Origin: Chiridota heheva
Lineage: Eukaryota; Echinodermata; Holothuroidea; Apodida; Chiridotidae
Direction: 5' to 3'
Length of the DNA: 64,000 nt
Assembly: GCA_020152595.1 (NCBI GenBank)
Contig: JAIGNY010003040.1
Location: forward strand, 62,001-126,000
Shown: in pieces, positions 1 through 11,588 of the stretch
Layout of the letters: each line of letters opens with the position of its first letter
Numbering within the stretch: position 1 is the stretch's first letter
Notes under the pieces: generated by a model
Database searches by the model: none
What the model was told of the DNA's origin: nothing
What the model saw: the letters and a program-made list of their open reading frames with translations, nothing else
Translations under genes and position numbers: made by a program

Positions 1-1390
1 AAGAAATCTTAGCATATTTTAACATTTCCATGCTTAACTCATATTTAATTGTAGAACCAATCTGACAAAAACAGATCCAAATTATAAAAGGATTTGGCTG
101 CTTTGCAGTCGTTACATCACAAATTCCATAATATCTAGCACTGTATCTGAATGCCTCGGTTATCTGATCCATCAAATCATATGCTGAAACCAGCAGTGTC
201 ATAACCAGCTGGGAGGAGGTGGGGGGAGGGGTGGCAAGGGGGAAGGTCTCAGTTAGTGAGCCTTGCCACCCAGCAAATTCCAAGTGCATATAACAAATAA
301 TGTGCATCACCATTGCTTGTAAACATGGATTTGTTCCACCAGTGAGGCTGTTTCTCCCATAATGAGACTGACCTCTAGGAGAGTCCGCCCCTAAGAGATT
401 CTGTGGCCCACCAAAATTGGGATGTGGTGGGTTTAAGCCTTTGGATGATTCAGGCCTAAGAAAGGTTCTGAGAGTAGAGGATTATACTGATAGTCAAAAA
501 TACTTTACAAACTTGTACATAAATGAACATGCAGTACGTTACAAATACTGTTTGAGTTCACATTAGTTTGCCCTCATTGTGTACTAGTACTTTTATGGTG
601 TTTGGTTAAAAATTCATGCAAACCTGATTATCCAAACTTTTAATTTAATTGAACTATCTCCAGTCTGAACTGCTGGTTTGGACTAGTTAGTAGTGGCGGC
701 GCCAGGTACCATGGGGGTGGGGTGTAACAAAATTCTTCTGTGATCCACACCAACTTTTAAAAGCCCTGAAATACGAGTGCCTGCACACATATACCATGCA
801 GTAGTAGAACAACCCTAAAACAATGCAAGCTAGGGGATAACTCATTCCTCTACACTTTTCTTCGGAATTGGACAAATTGGAAATTTTATCTTGGAAACAT
901 GTGGGAGAGACAATTAGCCTCTCTGAGTTAGTTGATTGACAGCATTTATAACCAATCACCTCACAATTTTCCTAGCAACAAACATCTACATAACTAAGTT
1001 GGGCAAAAATCCTATGTGGTACTGGTACAGTACAGCTAGATAGCGGCGCATACTCATGCAGTCAATGCAACATACTACACAAAATAAATTTCTGCACACA
1101 CAAGTGAGTGAGTGACGTATGACAAAATGGTGAACCAAAATTGCACCAACCGGCCTGCTACGGACTTTGTAAATCCGATTCTTATTATCCTGAACGCCTA
1201 GCAAATAATAATTTGTTTATCCTTTGCTATAAACTCTTAAGATCTGGAGAAGTGCCATAAATGATCAAAGCTTACAGCAGGCCACATGAAGATTTAAATG
1301 TCAATATGCATTGGAGGTTTGTTTGCCCCACCTAGTTACCATGTTGCTATGGTGGGTGTGGCCTATTTCTGTACTTATAGAGGTTTATTG
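1..1390. other. No gene seen; unique-looking AT-rich DNA
   Basis: I see no coding pattern, splice-bounded exon or RNA gene here. A G-rich patch lies near 208-245. Short open frames in this stretch have no recognisable motif. Confidence 0.5.
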
Positions 1391-1394
1391 GTCA

Positions 1395-3790
1395 CCCAAT
1401 CTTACCTGTTGTGCCACTATTGTGAGTCAGGGATTAGTGTATCAAAACCTGTCACTGTTGCAATTTGACTTTCTGCCTTGTTTTGAAGTATAATTATATT
1501 TTGTTCTAGAAATAGGAGGCGTTGAGAGATTAGAAAGTTGTAAATTTGATGGAAATTATTCAAGCAAGAGACATGAAAAATAATTTATGTAGTTATAATA
1601 CAAAAAATAATGAGAAAAATGTTGAAGGTCTGCACTTACTGACTTTTAGAAATGTTAAATAAGTGTGCTGTGAAATGTTTGTAACCATGCAGCAGTCAAA
1701 AAAACCTTTAAAGATAGTAGGTACATTCTGCAAGGACCTAACCCAGCCCTCTACATTTTTAATTGGGATTGGGACAAACTGGAAATTTGATCTTACAGAG
1801 AAGAAAGAGGGATGATCTTCCCCTCCCTCCCCTCTTCCTCCCTCCCCTCTCCATTCCTCCCCTTCCCCTCCCTCCCCTCTCCCTTCCTCCCCTCTTCCTC
1901 CCTCCCCTCCCTCCCCTACCCTCCCCTCACTCTCTGACCCCCTCCCTCCCCCCCCCTTCCTTCCTCTCCCTCCCTTCCCCTAGTCCTTCTGTGGTGCCGC
2001 TATTGTACATGAGGGATTACTGTATCAGAACCTGTCAGTGTTGCAATTTGACTTTCTTTTCTCCTCTTCTCTCGGTTACATTTCAAACCACAACAGGTTG
2101 ATGACTTTAAATCAAAAGCGCTAGAGATTAGAACATTGTACAATTTATTGGAAATCATTCAAGCAAAAGCCTTAAAAAGTAATATAGGAAGGTGTGATAA
2201 AAAATAAAAAAGTAATAATGAGAACATTTAGAATAATTGGGACAAACTCGGAAATGCTGAAATATGTGTGATGGGACATATACGTAACCAACAGTCAAAA
2301 AAACTTTGAAGATAGTAGAGACAATATGCAAGGACCTAGCGCAGCCCTCTACATTCTTAGTTGGAATTAGGACAAACTGGAAATTGGAGAGAAGAAAGAG
2401 GGAAGACTCCCCCTCCGCTTCCTCCAGTCCTCCTGTGGTGCCTCTATTGCATGTGAGGGATTACTGTATCAAAACCTGTCACTGTTGCAATTTGACTTTC
2501 ATTTCTTCTCCCGGGTCACATCAACAGGTTCATGACTGTAGAAACAATTTCTGCCTTGTTCTTGAGGTATGATTTATATTTTGATTTTTTTGTTCTACAA
2601 ATCAGAAGCGCTTGAAAGATTAGAGGATTGTAAAAATGATTGGAAATCATTCAAGAAAGAGACGTGAAATTAAATCTATGTAGTTATTAGCAAAAATACA
2701 TAAATAATGAGAAAAATGTAGAATAATGGGGACAAAGTCGATGCTGACTGACTTTTGAAAATGCTGAAATATGTGTGCTTTGACACTAAGTAACCAGCAG
2801 TCAATAAAATTTTTAAAGATAGTAGATGCAATATACAAAGACCTCACACAGCCCTCTACATTCTTAGTTAGGATTGGGACAACCTGGAAATTGGAGAGAA
2901 GAAAGAGGGACAACTTCCTCCCCCAACCCCAACTCTCCCCCAGTCCTCCCGTGGTGCCACTATTGCATGTGAGGGATTATACTGCATCAAAACCTGTCAC
3001 TTGCAATTTGACTTTATTTTTTTCTCTTCTCTCTGTTCATTTCAAACCTCAACAGGTTGATGACTTCAAATTGGATGCGCTTCATCGTTCAAGTAAGAAA
3101 CATGAAACGTATTTTATGTAGCTATAATCAAAAATACATAAATAATGCGAAAAATGTAGAATCATGGGGACAAAAGTCCGCGTCACTGACTTTTAAAATG
3201 ATGAAATACGTGTGCTGTGACTCATATGTAACCAGCAGTCAAAGAAACTTGAACAGATAGTATAGGCACTGCAAGATTCAGTGTTCGCATAGTGAGGGGG
3301 GAAAGACAGATTTGCTCTATTTTATTGGAATTCCCCTTAATTGAATAAAAAAGGGGGGAATTTCCCATTGCTTTAGCACATGACATTTAAACCTCAGCAC
3401 AGATTAGTTGATCAAACCAATAATTTCCCCTTAAATCTCAATTTACAGTGTGAACAGTGGCAAGGACTTAACTCAACCCTCCACATTCTAGAAATTTATC
3501 TTGTATCTAAGTAAGAGAGGCACATGCCCAGTCTTCCTGTGGTCCTGCTATCATATTGGTGAGGGATTACTGTATAAAAACCTGTTACATGTTGCAAGTT
3601 GACTTTCTGCCTTGTTCTGGAGGTATAATTCATAATTTGCTTTTGTTCTACAGACACGCTTGAGAGATTTATGGTTATAAAAATGATTGAGAATTATTCA
3701 AGCAAGAGACATGAAAAGTAATTTATGCACTTCAATAATCAAAAATACATAAATAATGCAGAGTAATGGGATTGTACGAGTCAATAAATT
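1395..3790. repeat. Tandem repeat of about 440-590 bp, five diverged copies
   Basis: The same ordered landmarks recur five times. Each unit starts near a GTGGTGCC-x-CTATTG-like stretch (about 1408, 1990, 2433, 2951, 3539). It continues with GGGATTACTGTATCAAAACC, a CATTCAAGCAAGAGACATGA-like stretch, AAAAATACATAAATAATG, AACCAGCAGTCAA and GCCCTCTACATTCTTAG, and ends in a C/T-rich tract followed by the next unit. Units vary in length because of indels and because the C/T tract (very long at 1815-1985) differs. The last copy is partial. No coding function is apparent, and frames that look proline-rich are the C/T tract read as protein. Confidence 0.8.
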
Positions 3791-4384
3791 ATATTAATAA
3801 TAAGTGAATGTCATGAGCATATCCTAAGGGGTATGTATACCCTGTATAATGTATATATACTATATTGTTTTATATTATGAACAAAAAAAATCTTCAATGA
3901 GCAAATGTCAGCATGGACACATGCACACATATTGGTCTTGTCAGCCATTTGTGTACTCACTGCCAACCAATGAGGGGAGAGGTCGGTGATCTTCAATGTT
4001 CGATGCAGATGGACAAGAATATTTTATCATGAATATGAACAAATCTTGGTTCATACTTGGTTCATACAAACATATTGTTTAATAATCTTTCATAAGTGAA
4101 GAAAGATCTTTTTTCCATATTTTTCAATATCTCATGTTTTTAATCAATGATATATTAGTATAAATATCAACACTAATGATGTGTACTGTTGATCATCTAG
4201 TGCAAATTGTATGATGGTGATGAATGATTAAGGGACAAACTCATCCTCATGAGTGACGTAACTTGCCATTACCATTGGTTTTTACGTTGCAAAATTTCAG
4301 GAAAAATATACTGAAAATATTTAAGTCATAAAGATTGGATTTTCAGGATGTTAAATCACAACACAGTCTGATTTCAGTCATTTC
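3791..4384. other. No gene seen
   Basis: AT-rich sequence with no recognisable gene or repeat boundary. Confidence 0.4.
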
Positions 4385-4867
4385 TAAACAAGTGATACAT
4401 TAAACTTTCAACTTAAATATCTCTGTAACAGAATAAGATTTTTTGGATGCTTTCTTTAGTATTTTGTTTCTTTTGAAGTCCTCTTTCATATAAGATTGAC
4501 TTGCTTGACCCCTGAACTAATCCTTTAAGGCATAAATGCTTTTGGAATATAAAGAAGTGATGTCTTAACTGTAGTAGTCTGTTATCAGTCATTCCTAGAC
4601 AATTGAACTTTAAACTTGAATATCTCTTTAACAGGGTAAGTTTTTTAAATTTATTCTGAACACCACTTTGTTTCTTTTGAAGTCTTATTTTATATAAGAT
4701 TGACTTGCTTGACCCCTGAACTAATCCTTCAAGTCATAAGTGCTTTGAGGAATATGAAGATGTGTTATCTTAACTGTAGTAGTCTTTTATCAGTTGTTAG
4801 ACAGGGTAAGATGTTAAAATTATTTCTGCAGCATTTTGTTTCTTTTCCAGTCCTCTTTTGTATAATG
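4385..4867. repeat. Three partial head-to-tail copies of a T2/Kolobok-like MITE end
   Basis: A stretch with AAATATCTCTGTAACAG, TTTGTTTCTTTTGAAGTCCT and CCCCTGAACTAATCCTT recurs at about 4385-4528, 4590-4740 and, truncated, 4790-4867. The first copy ends at TTAA (4525-4528). The same sequence forms both arms of the inverted-repeat element at 46137-46500, so these are pieces of that family. The third copy is cut off by the MITE that begins at 4868. Confidence 0.7.
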
Positions 4868-5186
4868 CACTTGTCAGTTGTATGACTCACCAATACTACC
4901 CCGGAAATGTGAGTCAAAGGTGAGTCATTGACATATGAAGCAATGACTCACATGTGCATCATTGTACCAAATTGTCAGTCACCAGCGTCTCTGGGGTGAG
5001 TCAATTTACTTCAGACCCATCGACTTTGTACAGAGGTTAGTGATTTGGGGTAAGTCATTTCAGAAGAAATGTCAGTCACCTAAGTGACCGAGGGTGTGTC
5101 AATGCACATGATTTGACCATCCACCATGGTGCAATGACTCACCTTGTCAGGGGGTGTAGGGGTGAGTCCCACACAATTGACAAGTA
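4868..5186. mobile_element. MITE with GACTCACC-rich inverted ends, copy 1
   Basis: The left end is CACTTGTCAGTTGTATGACT, and the reverse complement of the right end is TACTTGTCAATTGTGTGGGA, giving inverted ends of about 26 bp. The interior is full of GTCA/TGAC words (GTGAGTCA, GTCAGTCACC). A second copy of nearly equal size, interrupted by a hAT element, lies at 19677-21028. No protein is encoded. I could not identify a clear target duplication, so the superfamily is open. Confidence 0.75.
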
Positions 5187-6530
5187 CATAAGATGCTGTA
5201 TGGTGATCTGTCAAATGTTTCACTACTTCCAAATATCAGTCTTCATAAAGTTTGTATTTAAATGACTTTTATCAAAATGAAAAACAAAACTGAATGCCAA
5301 ATTAGCCTGGAGCCATATTCTGAAATTTCAAGATATTAGGAAATTGAGTAACTTTTAAATACAGTCTTATTAGCTCTGTCATGCATTATTTCCTATACTA
5401 CCAGTTGAAACATGTAGTCTAGCCAATTAATGCACTTAAAGTCAAAATTTTAGGCATTTAAATTCGTTGTTAGTCTCCAGCATTATTCTTTGTATCCTTC
5501 CTGATGCTTTATTCTTTAACAGCAATGTTTGATGGAGGTTGTCATGACAACATGTTGCAGTTATATTTTTTAGGTGAAAATGACTTGTCTTATTTGTCAA
5601 GCTTTTGCAGTGGCATCAGAGATGCACAGTCAATTGCAGTACGTTTGTGTATCGATCATACATTGTCTAATGACCGGATTGTGTGACTTAATTAGACTCA
5701 ATAAGCTGTAATTTCTGGCTCATAATGTCACAGACATATCAGTCAAAATGGTGATATTTGATAGGCCAGAAATTTGAAAAGGGGGTTTGTATTTCGTATA
5801 AAAGGGCACTTATTGATACCAGGTAGGTAGCCTACAGTAAACCAAATGTTTTATTCGAAAGTCAACAAAGATGTATTTCAACAAATCATTTGAAACTATG
5901 GTGATCAGAATTAAAGTATGAGATCCGAATGGCACTTAATTTTCTAAAAAAAAAAAAAAAAAAAGGGTGTTTGTTTGTTCGGATGAACCCTCCTGGATAC
6001 TGGCATGTTTGAGACATAACATTCAAGAAGAGGTGTTTTTTAGATTTAAAATAAAACACTACTGTATATGCCTGCTACACTTTGATTTCATTTTCTGAAT
6101 AAATTATAATGCTTAGCATTAACTTTTGAATTGTAAATCTTACATATAATGAGAAAATTGGAAACTTTTTTCCCCTAATTTTTATTTTAATTTTTTTTCA
6201 CTCCAAACTGAATTTGAAATTGATGTGGCTTGTAGGTTAGCCTGTTGTATATTAATTTATAATAAACAGATCAATTACAGCATGCTCAATTTTGAAGAAG
6301 ATCAGATAAAATTTGCACTACAGAAAATCACTACCATTAATTGCTGGCAAAGTGAAGAAGTTTTGAGTGGAAGTTGATAACCTAGGTTGTTCAATATATT
6401 GTAACGACCCTGTATTTTTCTTTGTACCCAAGTTTTTCCCAGAGTTATCCCCCTGGTTCTTGAAGTCACTTGAAGTTCATCCTTGTTTATTACAAGGCAG
6501 TGATAGTGTTACAAAATCAAGTATGTTAGT
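5187..6530. other. No gene seen
   Basis: AT-rich sequence with an A18-like run near 5946-5963. No coding or repeat structure recognised. Confidence 0.4.
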
Positions 6531-6539
6531 TTCTTGACA

Positions 6540-7380
6540 ACGACGAAGAGTGAACACACAATTACAATGACGGGGTCGTCGCCTGCGTATTTGGTTATGA
6601 TAGTAACAACGCTATCATGAAACGCTTAATACGACCCGGACGAGAACACAGGTACGACATACGGACAGACATAACATCGACAACCAAGTCAATGTCCACG
6701 GCCTTTGATAACCAGTTGTGGTACACTGGCGTGTCTATCCATCCAGAAGTTTTCAGAAGAGGAGCGAAGGGATCGTGCTGGTGTATAAAGTTTCAGACTG
6801 TTGGATATGTATTCAGGTGATTGATGTATCAGGGATTTGTAGACAATAAGACATGTTTTGTATAAAATTCGCTGTGACACAGGGAGCCAATGCAATTTGT
6901 TGAGCAAGGGTGAGGCATGATCACGACGACGTTTCCTGAAGATAAGCTTAGCAGCTTTATTTTGGAGTTTCTGTTGGCGATTTACATTTTTCATGGTAAT
7001 ACCATTCAAAAGGGAATTACAGTAGTCCAAACGTGATAGGATGAGTGATCGAACAACATAATGACAGGTTTCAACGTCAATGTACCGTTTAATCTTGCCA
7101 ATGTTTCTAATGTGATAATTAATTGTTTTACTAAGTTGTGTCACATGGTTGTCCATTGACATTCTATTATCGAAAGCAACTCTCAGATTTTTAACTGAAG
7201 TGACTAGTGAGATGCAAGTATTGCCAAAAACAAACTTGAGGTTCTCAAGGGCTTTACTAGCATTTGATGAAGAGATTATGATACACTCTGTTTTGTCCTC
7301 ATTAAGTTTAAGTTTGTTTGCAATCATCCACTGTTGGATATCTTGCACACAGGAGGTCAGTTTGAATAAAGCACATTCAG
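6540..7380 (-). mobile_element. LINE fragment: C-terminal reverse transcriptase, CR1/Jockey-group-like
   Basis: A minus-strand frame of 219 residues (7348 down to 6689) carries the usual end of a non-LTR reverse transcriptase: NEDKTECIII, the palm/thumb stretch with SMDNHV, SRLDYCNSLLNGI, KLQNKAAKLIF, and the block LHWLPVSQRI followed by YKTCLIVYKSL. The catalytic palm and the endonuclease are absent: homology starts abruptly near 7380, so the copy is 5'-truncated. Below 6689 the frame decays toward the 3' end. No ORF1 is present. Confidence 0.85.
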
Positions 7381-7801
7381 CATCGAGTGGAACCCACCCC
7401 AGGCTTTAACCCAGGGCTTCGTGGTGTTAGCTTCTTGTTAATGGCTATGGTGATAAAGGAGCCGTAGACAATCATTTGCATTTTCTAGGTTATACAAAGA
7501 GGGACTTACTGGTCACATTCCCTAATTTGCGTTTCTTTTGGCTTCTTGTTGAAAAACAAGTATGTAAATGAGATTAACAGTTAGGCATCTGGTATGTAAA
7601 TAAGCTTATTAGACACTACTTGTACAAATTCTATTGGTCATAGTTGATCATGTGGTACTAGGTGTGGTTCGTTAGGATTCAGTGAGTAGTTGAAAAGCAA
7701 CCCGAACAGTCAGGACTTTTGGATTTCAGAGCTCGAAAACATGGGAATATTCCATTAAAGATGTGTTAAATCATCATGCCTGAAGGTACAATGCAGTTGA
7801 A

Positions 7802-8480
7802 TCTGGAACTACCTTCCTGATATCTAATCTGTTAGTTACATGTAAATTTGATATCTCTTTGAGAAGAATGCAGTCTACTAACCAGTCTGGTTCATACCCT
7901 GATCGGGAGAACAGTTTTGTTCTCCTGATTGGGGAATCCTTTACAGAAGTATCCCACAATGCATCTACCCAAATTCAAAGTTTCTATAGGAACACCATAA
8001 GAATCAGACACATTTCGAGTGCAGGGAACTAAACCACTGAAGCGGTTCAAATTTTTCTTCACAATTTCAAATAGTGGCATATGAATTATCTTTTCACCAT
8101 GTGCTTTTAAAATTCACTGTGGTTTTCGAGAAATTTGAAGAAAAGTGATAAATTCTTATGTGTTACTGTTAGGCAGTTGCGCTTTAACATGGTTTTTTGA
8201 ATTTATGAGAAATACCTTGGGGATTTGTGAAAATTATTTAGCAATAACTGCGTGATAGTAACGAAGTTGTTTTACTTTTGTGAAATTGAACATGAACAAA
8301 GCAAACAAAACAAACTTTCAACGAAATGACTGATAAGCGTCTGTGACTGAAATTTCACAATAAAAATGGCAGCTTCCATATATCACTGTAAGCTCAGTGC
8401 GCATGATTGAGTCTCCCGATTGGGGGGCTTATTAAGTCCCCCGATCAGCGGTACGAACCGAACTGTTAACAGGTTAGATA
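7802..8480. mobile_element. Possible MITE with diverged inverted ends
   Basis: GGTTCATACCCTGATCGGGA near 7889 pairs with the reverse complement of the stretch near 8438-8460 (GGTTCGTACCGCTGATCGGG). Outside these, ATATCTAATCTGTTA near 7817 pairs with ATATCTAACCTGTTA read from about 8480. A second small hairpin, GGGAGAACAGTTTTGTTCTCC, lies at 7905-7925. No coding content. Superfamily not identified. Confidence 0.45.
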
Positions 8481-8577
8481 TTGTGTGTTGCCCTTAACCT
8501 AATGTGTCTGGTTGGATTTTTGTCAATATTAATTGCTAAGGTTACAGTATGCATAAATATACCATGATTTTTGCAGG

Positions 8578-9648
8578 TTTAGGTGGTAGATGGGTGAGGG
8601 GAAGGGGCAATCATCTTTCCCATATCTGTATACTGTGCTGTAGATTTGGGGGAAGGGGCAATCATGTTTCCCATATGTGTATACTGTGCTGTAGATTTGG
8701 GGGAAGGGGCAATCATGTTTCCCATATGTGTATACTGTGCTGTAGATTTTGGGGAAGGGGCAATCATGTTTCCCATATGTGTATACTGTGCTGTAGATTT
8801 GGGGTAAGGGACAATCATGTTTCCCATATGTGTATACTGTGCTGTAGATTTGGGGGAAGGGGAAATCATGTTTCCCATATGTGTATACTGTGCTGTAGAT
8901 TTTGGGGAAGGGGAAATCATGTTTCTCATATGTGTATACTGTGCTGTAGATTTGGGGGAAGGGGAAATCATGTTTCCCATATGTGTATACTGTGCTGTAG
9001 ATTTTGGGGAAGGGGCAATCATGTTTCCCATATGTGTATACTGTGCTGTAGATTTGGGGGAAGGGGCAATCATGTTTCTCATATGTGTATACTGTGCTGT
9101 AGATTTGGGGGAAGGGGCGATCATGTTTCCCATATGTGCATACTGTGCTGTAGATTTGGGGGAAGGGACAATCATGTTTCCCGTATGTGTATACTGTGCT
9201 GTAGATTTGGGGGAAGGGGCAATCATGTTTCCCATATGTGTATACTGTGCTGTAGATTTGGGGGAAGGGGCAATCATGTTTCTCATATGTGTATACTGTG
9301 CTGTAGATTTGGGGGAAGGGGCAATCATGTTTCCCATATGTGTATACTGTGCTGTAGATTTGGGGGAAGGGACAATCATGTTTCCCATATGTGTATACTG
9401 TGTTGTAGATTTGGGGGAAGGGGCAATCATGTTTCCCATATGTGTATACTGTTCTGTAGATTTGGGGGAAGGAGCAATCATGTTTCCCATATGTGTATAC
9501 TGTTCTGTAGATTTGGGGAAAAGGGAAATCATGTTTCCCATATGTGTATACTGTGCTGTAGATTTGGGGGAAGGGGCAATCATGTTTCCCATATGTGTAT
9601 ACTGTGCTGTAGATTTGGGGGAAAGGGAAATCATGTTTCCCATATTAG
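8578..9648. repeat. 51-bp minisatellite, about 21 copies
   Basis: The unit contains GTTTCCCATATGTGTATACT, GTGCTGTAGATTTGGGGG and AAGGGGCAATCAT, 51 bp in all, repeated head to tail with few differences. Because 51 is divisible by three and the unit lacks stops in several frames, long open frames appear on both strands (17-residue repeats). They are a by-product of the repeat. The high similarity between units points to recent expansion or homogenisation. Confidence 0.95.
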
Positions 9649-10320
9649 TCTGAAACATGACCTTGATTGACCCGAAAACTTTAATCAAAACCACGTGACA
9701 ATCAATTTGATTTCGAGTGATGAATTTCTATTTAATCTCTGTTCTAGTTCGGGGCAATTTGCTCTAAAACTGAAGAACACATATTTATTGTATGGATACA
9801 CGATGAAAGATACTACTTTTAAGAATTTTAAACATTGTTTTATGTCACAATTTGAGCACTACTTTTTGCACAACAGCCTACAAAAGATTAAAAAACGTTA
9901 TAAAATTGACAATCGACCGATACAAAAAAGGATGAAAATTACGAAAAAAACAATTTACCACTTCGTGAAGTAAAACTAAATGTTGTTTAAGCTATGAAAA
10001 AAATAGTTTCAAATTCATCTTAGGACAAATCACAAACTAAGAGCCTAAGAAAAGTTCTATCACAATTCGATTAGACTTGCTGTCAACTTGAATTGGTCGC
10101 CATGATTATAACGCATGCGCATTGAGTGTGTGTCCGTAAAATGGATGTATGACACCAATAGACTATCTACAACGCTCCTGCCTCTCAAGAACAACTGATG
10201 CTATTGGAAGGGAAATAAATGCTCGAGGTGTACAAAATACTCTTAGATTCCATTGTATATCAAGGGAAAGAGTTTATTTTGTGATTTATAAGAGTAATTT
10301 CATACCTAATTTTGAGACTA
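9649..10320. other. No gene seen
   Basis: No recognisable gene. An ACGCATGCGCAT word near 10110 resembles an NRF1-type site, but no promoter or gene is attached. Confidence 0.4.
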
Positions 10321-10345
10321 CACTTCATATTAGCTTTACCCTTAC

Positions 10346-10915
10346 AGAAAAACTAGCTTGCAGCAAGCTAACACTAGCTTGCAGCAAGCTAACACTAACT
10401 GCGCCAAGCTAGCGCATGCTTAGCATAAGCTTGCTAAAGCTAACATTTAGCTTTATCGCAAGCTAACATGAAGTTTTGCTAGCTTGCAAGCTAGCATGTA
10501 ATTTTTGTTAGCTTTGCAAGCTAACATCAATTTTTACTAGCTTAGCAAGCTAACATCAAATTCATGCTAGCTTATAAGCTAACATCAATTTTTGCTAGCT
10601 TGCGCATAAGCTAACATCAATTTTTACTAGCTTATAAGCTAACATCAAATTCATGCTAGCTTGCGCAAGCTAACATCAATTTTTGCTAGCTTGCGCAAGC
10701 TAACATCAATTTTTGCTAGCTTGCGCAAGCTAACATCAAATTTTTGCTAGCTTGCGCAAGCTAACATCAAATTTTCTAGCTTGCGGAAGCTAACATCAAA
10801 TTTTGGCTAGCTTGCGCAAGCTAACAAATTTTTGTTAGCTTGTACAAGCTAACAAATTTTCTTTAAGAGTTTATGCAAGTTATTACACAGTTGCTTGCAA
10901 GCTTGTGTAAGCTAA
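10346..10915. repeat. Array of palindromic AGCTTGCGCAAGCT units (left array)
   Basis: About 16-18 units of roughly 25-35 bp. The well-kept units read CTAGCTTGCGCAAGCTAACA followed by TCAATTTTTG. The core AGCTTGCGCAAGCT is a perfect palindrome, so each unit can form a small hairpin or bind a dimeric protein. Outer units are variants (AGCTTGCAGCAAGCT, AGCTTGCAAGCT, AGCTTATAAGCT). The outer edge, ACAGAAAAACTAGCTTG (from 10342), matches in inverted orientation the outer edge of the array that ends at 29465. The array may be the subterminal region of a large transposon that includes the transposase and BEN genes. Confidence 0.85.
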
Positions 10916-10919
10916 TATT

Positions 10920-11580
10920 TTGTACATGTTCCTATAATGAATGTTACAAACTTAACATTAGACTCTTGTGAAAACTTGAATTTTTCAGTACTACAGTATG
11001 TCGGAACCTTAAGTGTGACTGAAATACTGTAGTGATGATAGCTAGAGGTAATTTTACTTAATATAATGTGATAGACTTGAAAAGTAAATTCAAACATACA
11101 GTAACTTAATTAATTTCTGTAATGAAACATCCCCCTTTCTGCATAGTGATAAATGTAAGAAGACATTCTTAAGAAAATTAATGTCAATTTATTTTACAAT
11201 TTTCAAATTTACTTTTCATTGTGATTCTGAAAGGTAAATAAGTACATAATACCTTTTTGAAGAGAGAAAATAAATACAAGTTTAAAATGAAACCTGGAAC
11301 CTCTTGCTTGCAAAATCCACTCCTTTACAGCAGTGCTAAACAATCCTACTTCAGATAGTGAAATAAAATTTATAGCCTAAGCATGACTGAGCCAAAACAC
11401 ACAAAAATGGTGTATGTAGTCAATCTTTAATTCTGCAAATAATACACAAAAACAAGTGCAAACAACTTCTACACAGTGATCGGCTTATACTTTTCATAAT
11501 TATGCCAATTAAGCAAATAGCTATCCTCTACTTAACCTCAAACTTTTGCTTAAAATTATTACTTTGAAAGTATTTGGATA
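10920..11580. other. No gene seen; several ACTACAGT/TACTGTA words
   Basis: No coding signal. TACTACAGTATG, AATACTGTAG and ACATACAGTAAC occur within 10980-11105. Similar words recur near 25725-25770 on the far side of the two genes. Whether this means anything is unclear. Confidence 0.35.
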
Positions 11581-11588
11581 GTCATAAA

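Noticed and set aside
1763-2101. Proline-rich open frame
   Set aside because: It is the C/T-rich tract of the ~500-bp tandem repeat.
8578-9648. CRISPR array
   Set aside because: Repeats are contiguous without unique spacers and the window is eukaryotic; the same applies to all other arrays here.
9695-9973. 92-codon frame right after the 51-bp array
   Set aside because: Lys/Phe-rich, no recognisable motif or splice support, AT-rich context.
10321-10330. CACTTCATAT as the exact CACTA terminus of the large candidate element
   Set aside because: The right side lacks a matching AAGTG at the equivalent place, so I do not claim this base as the end.
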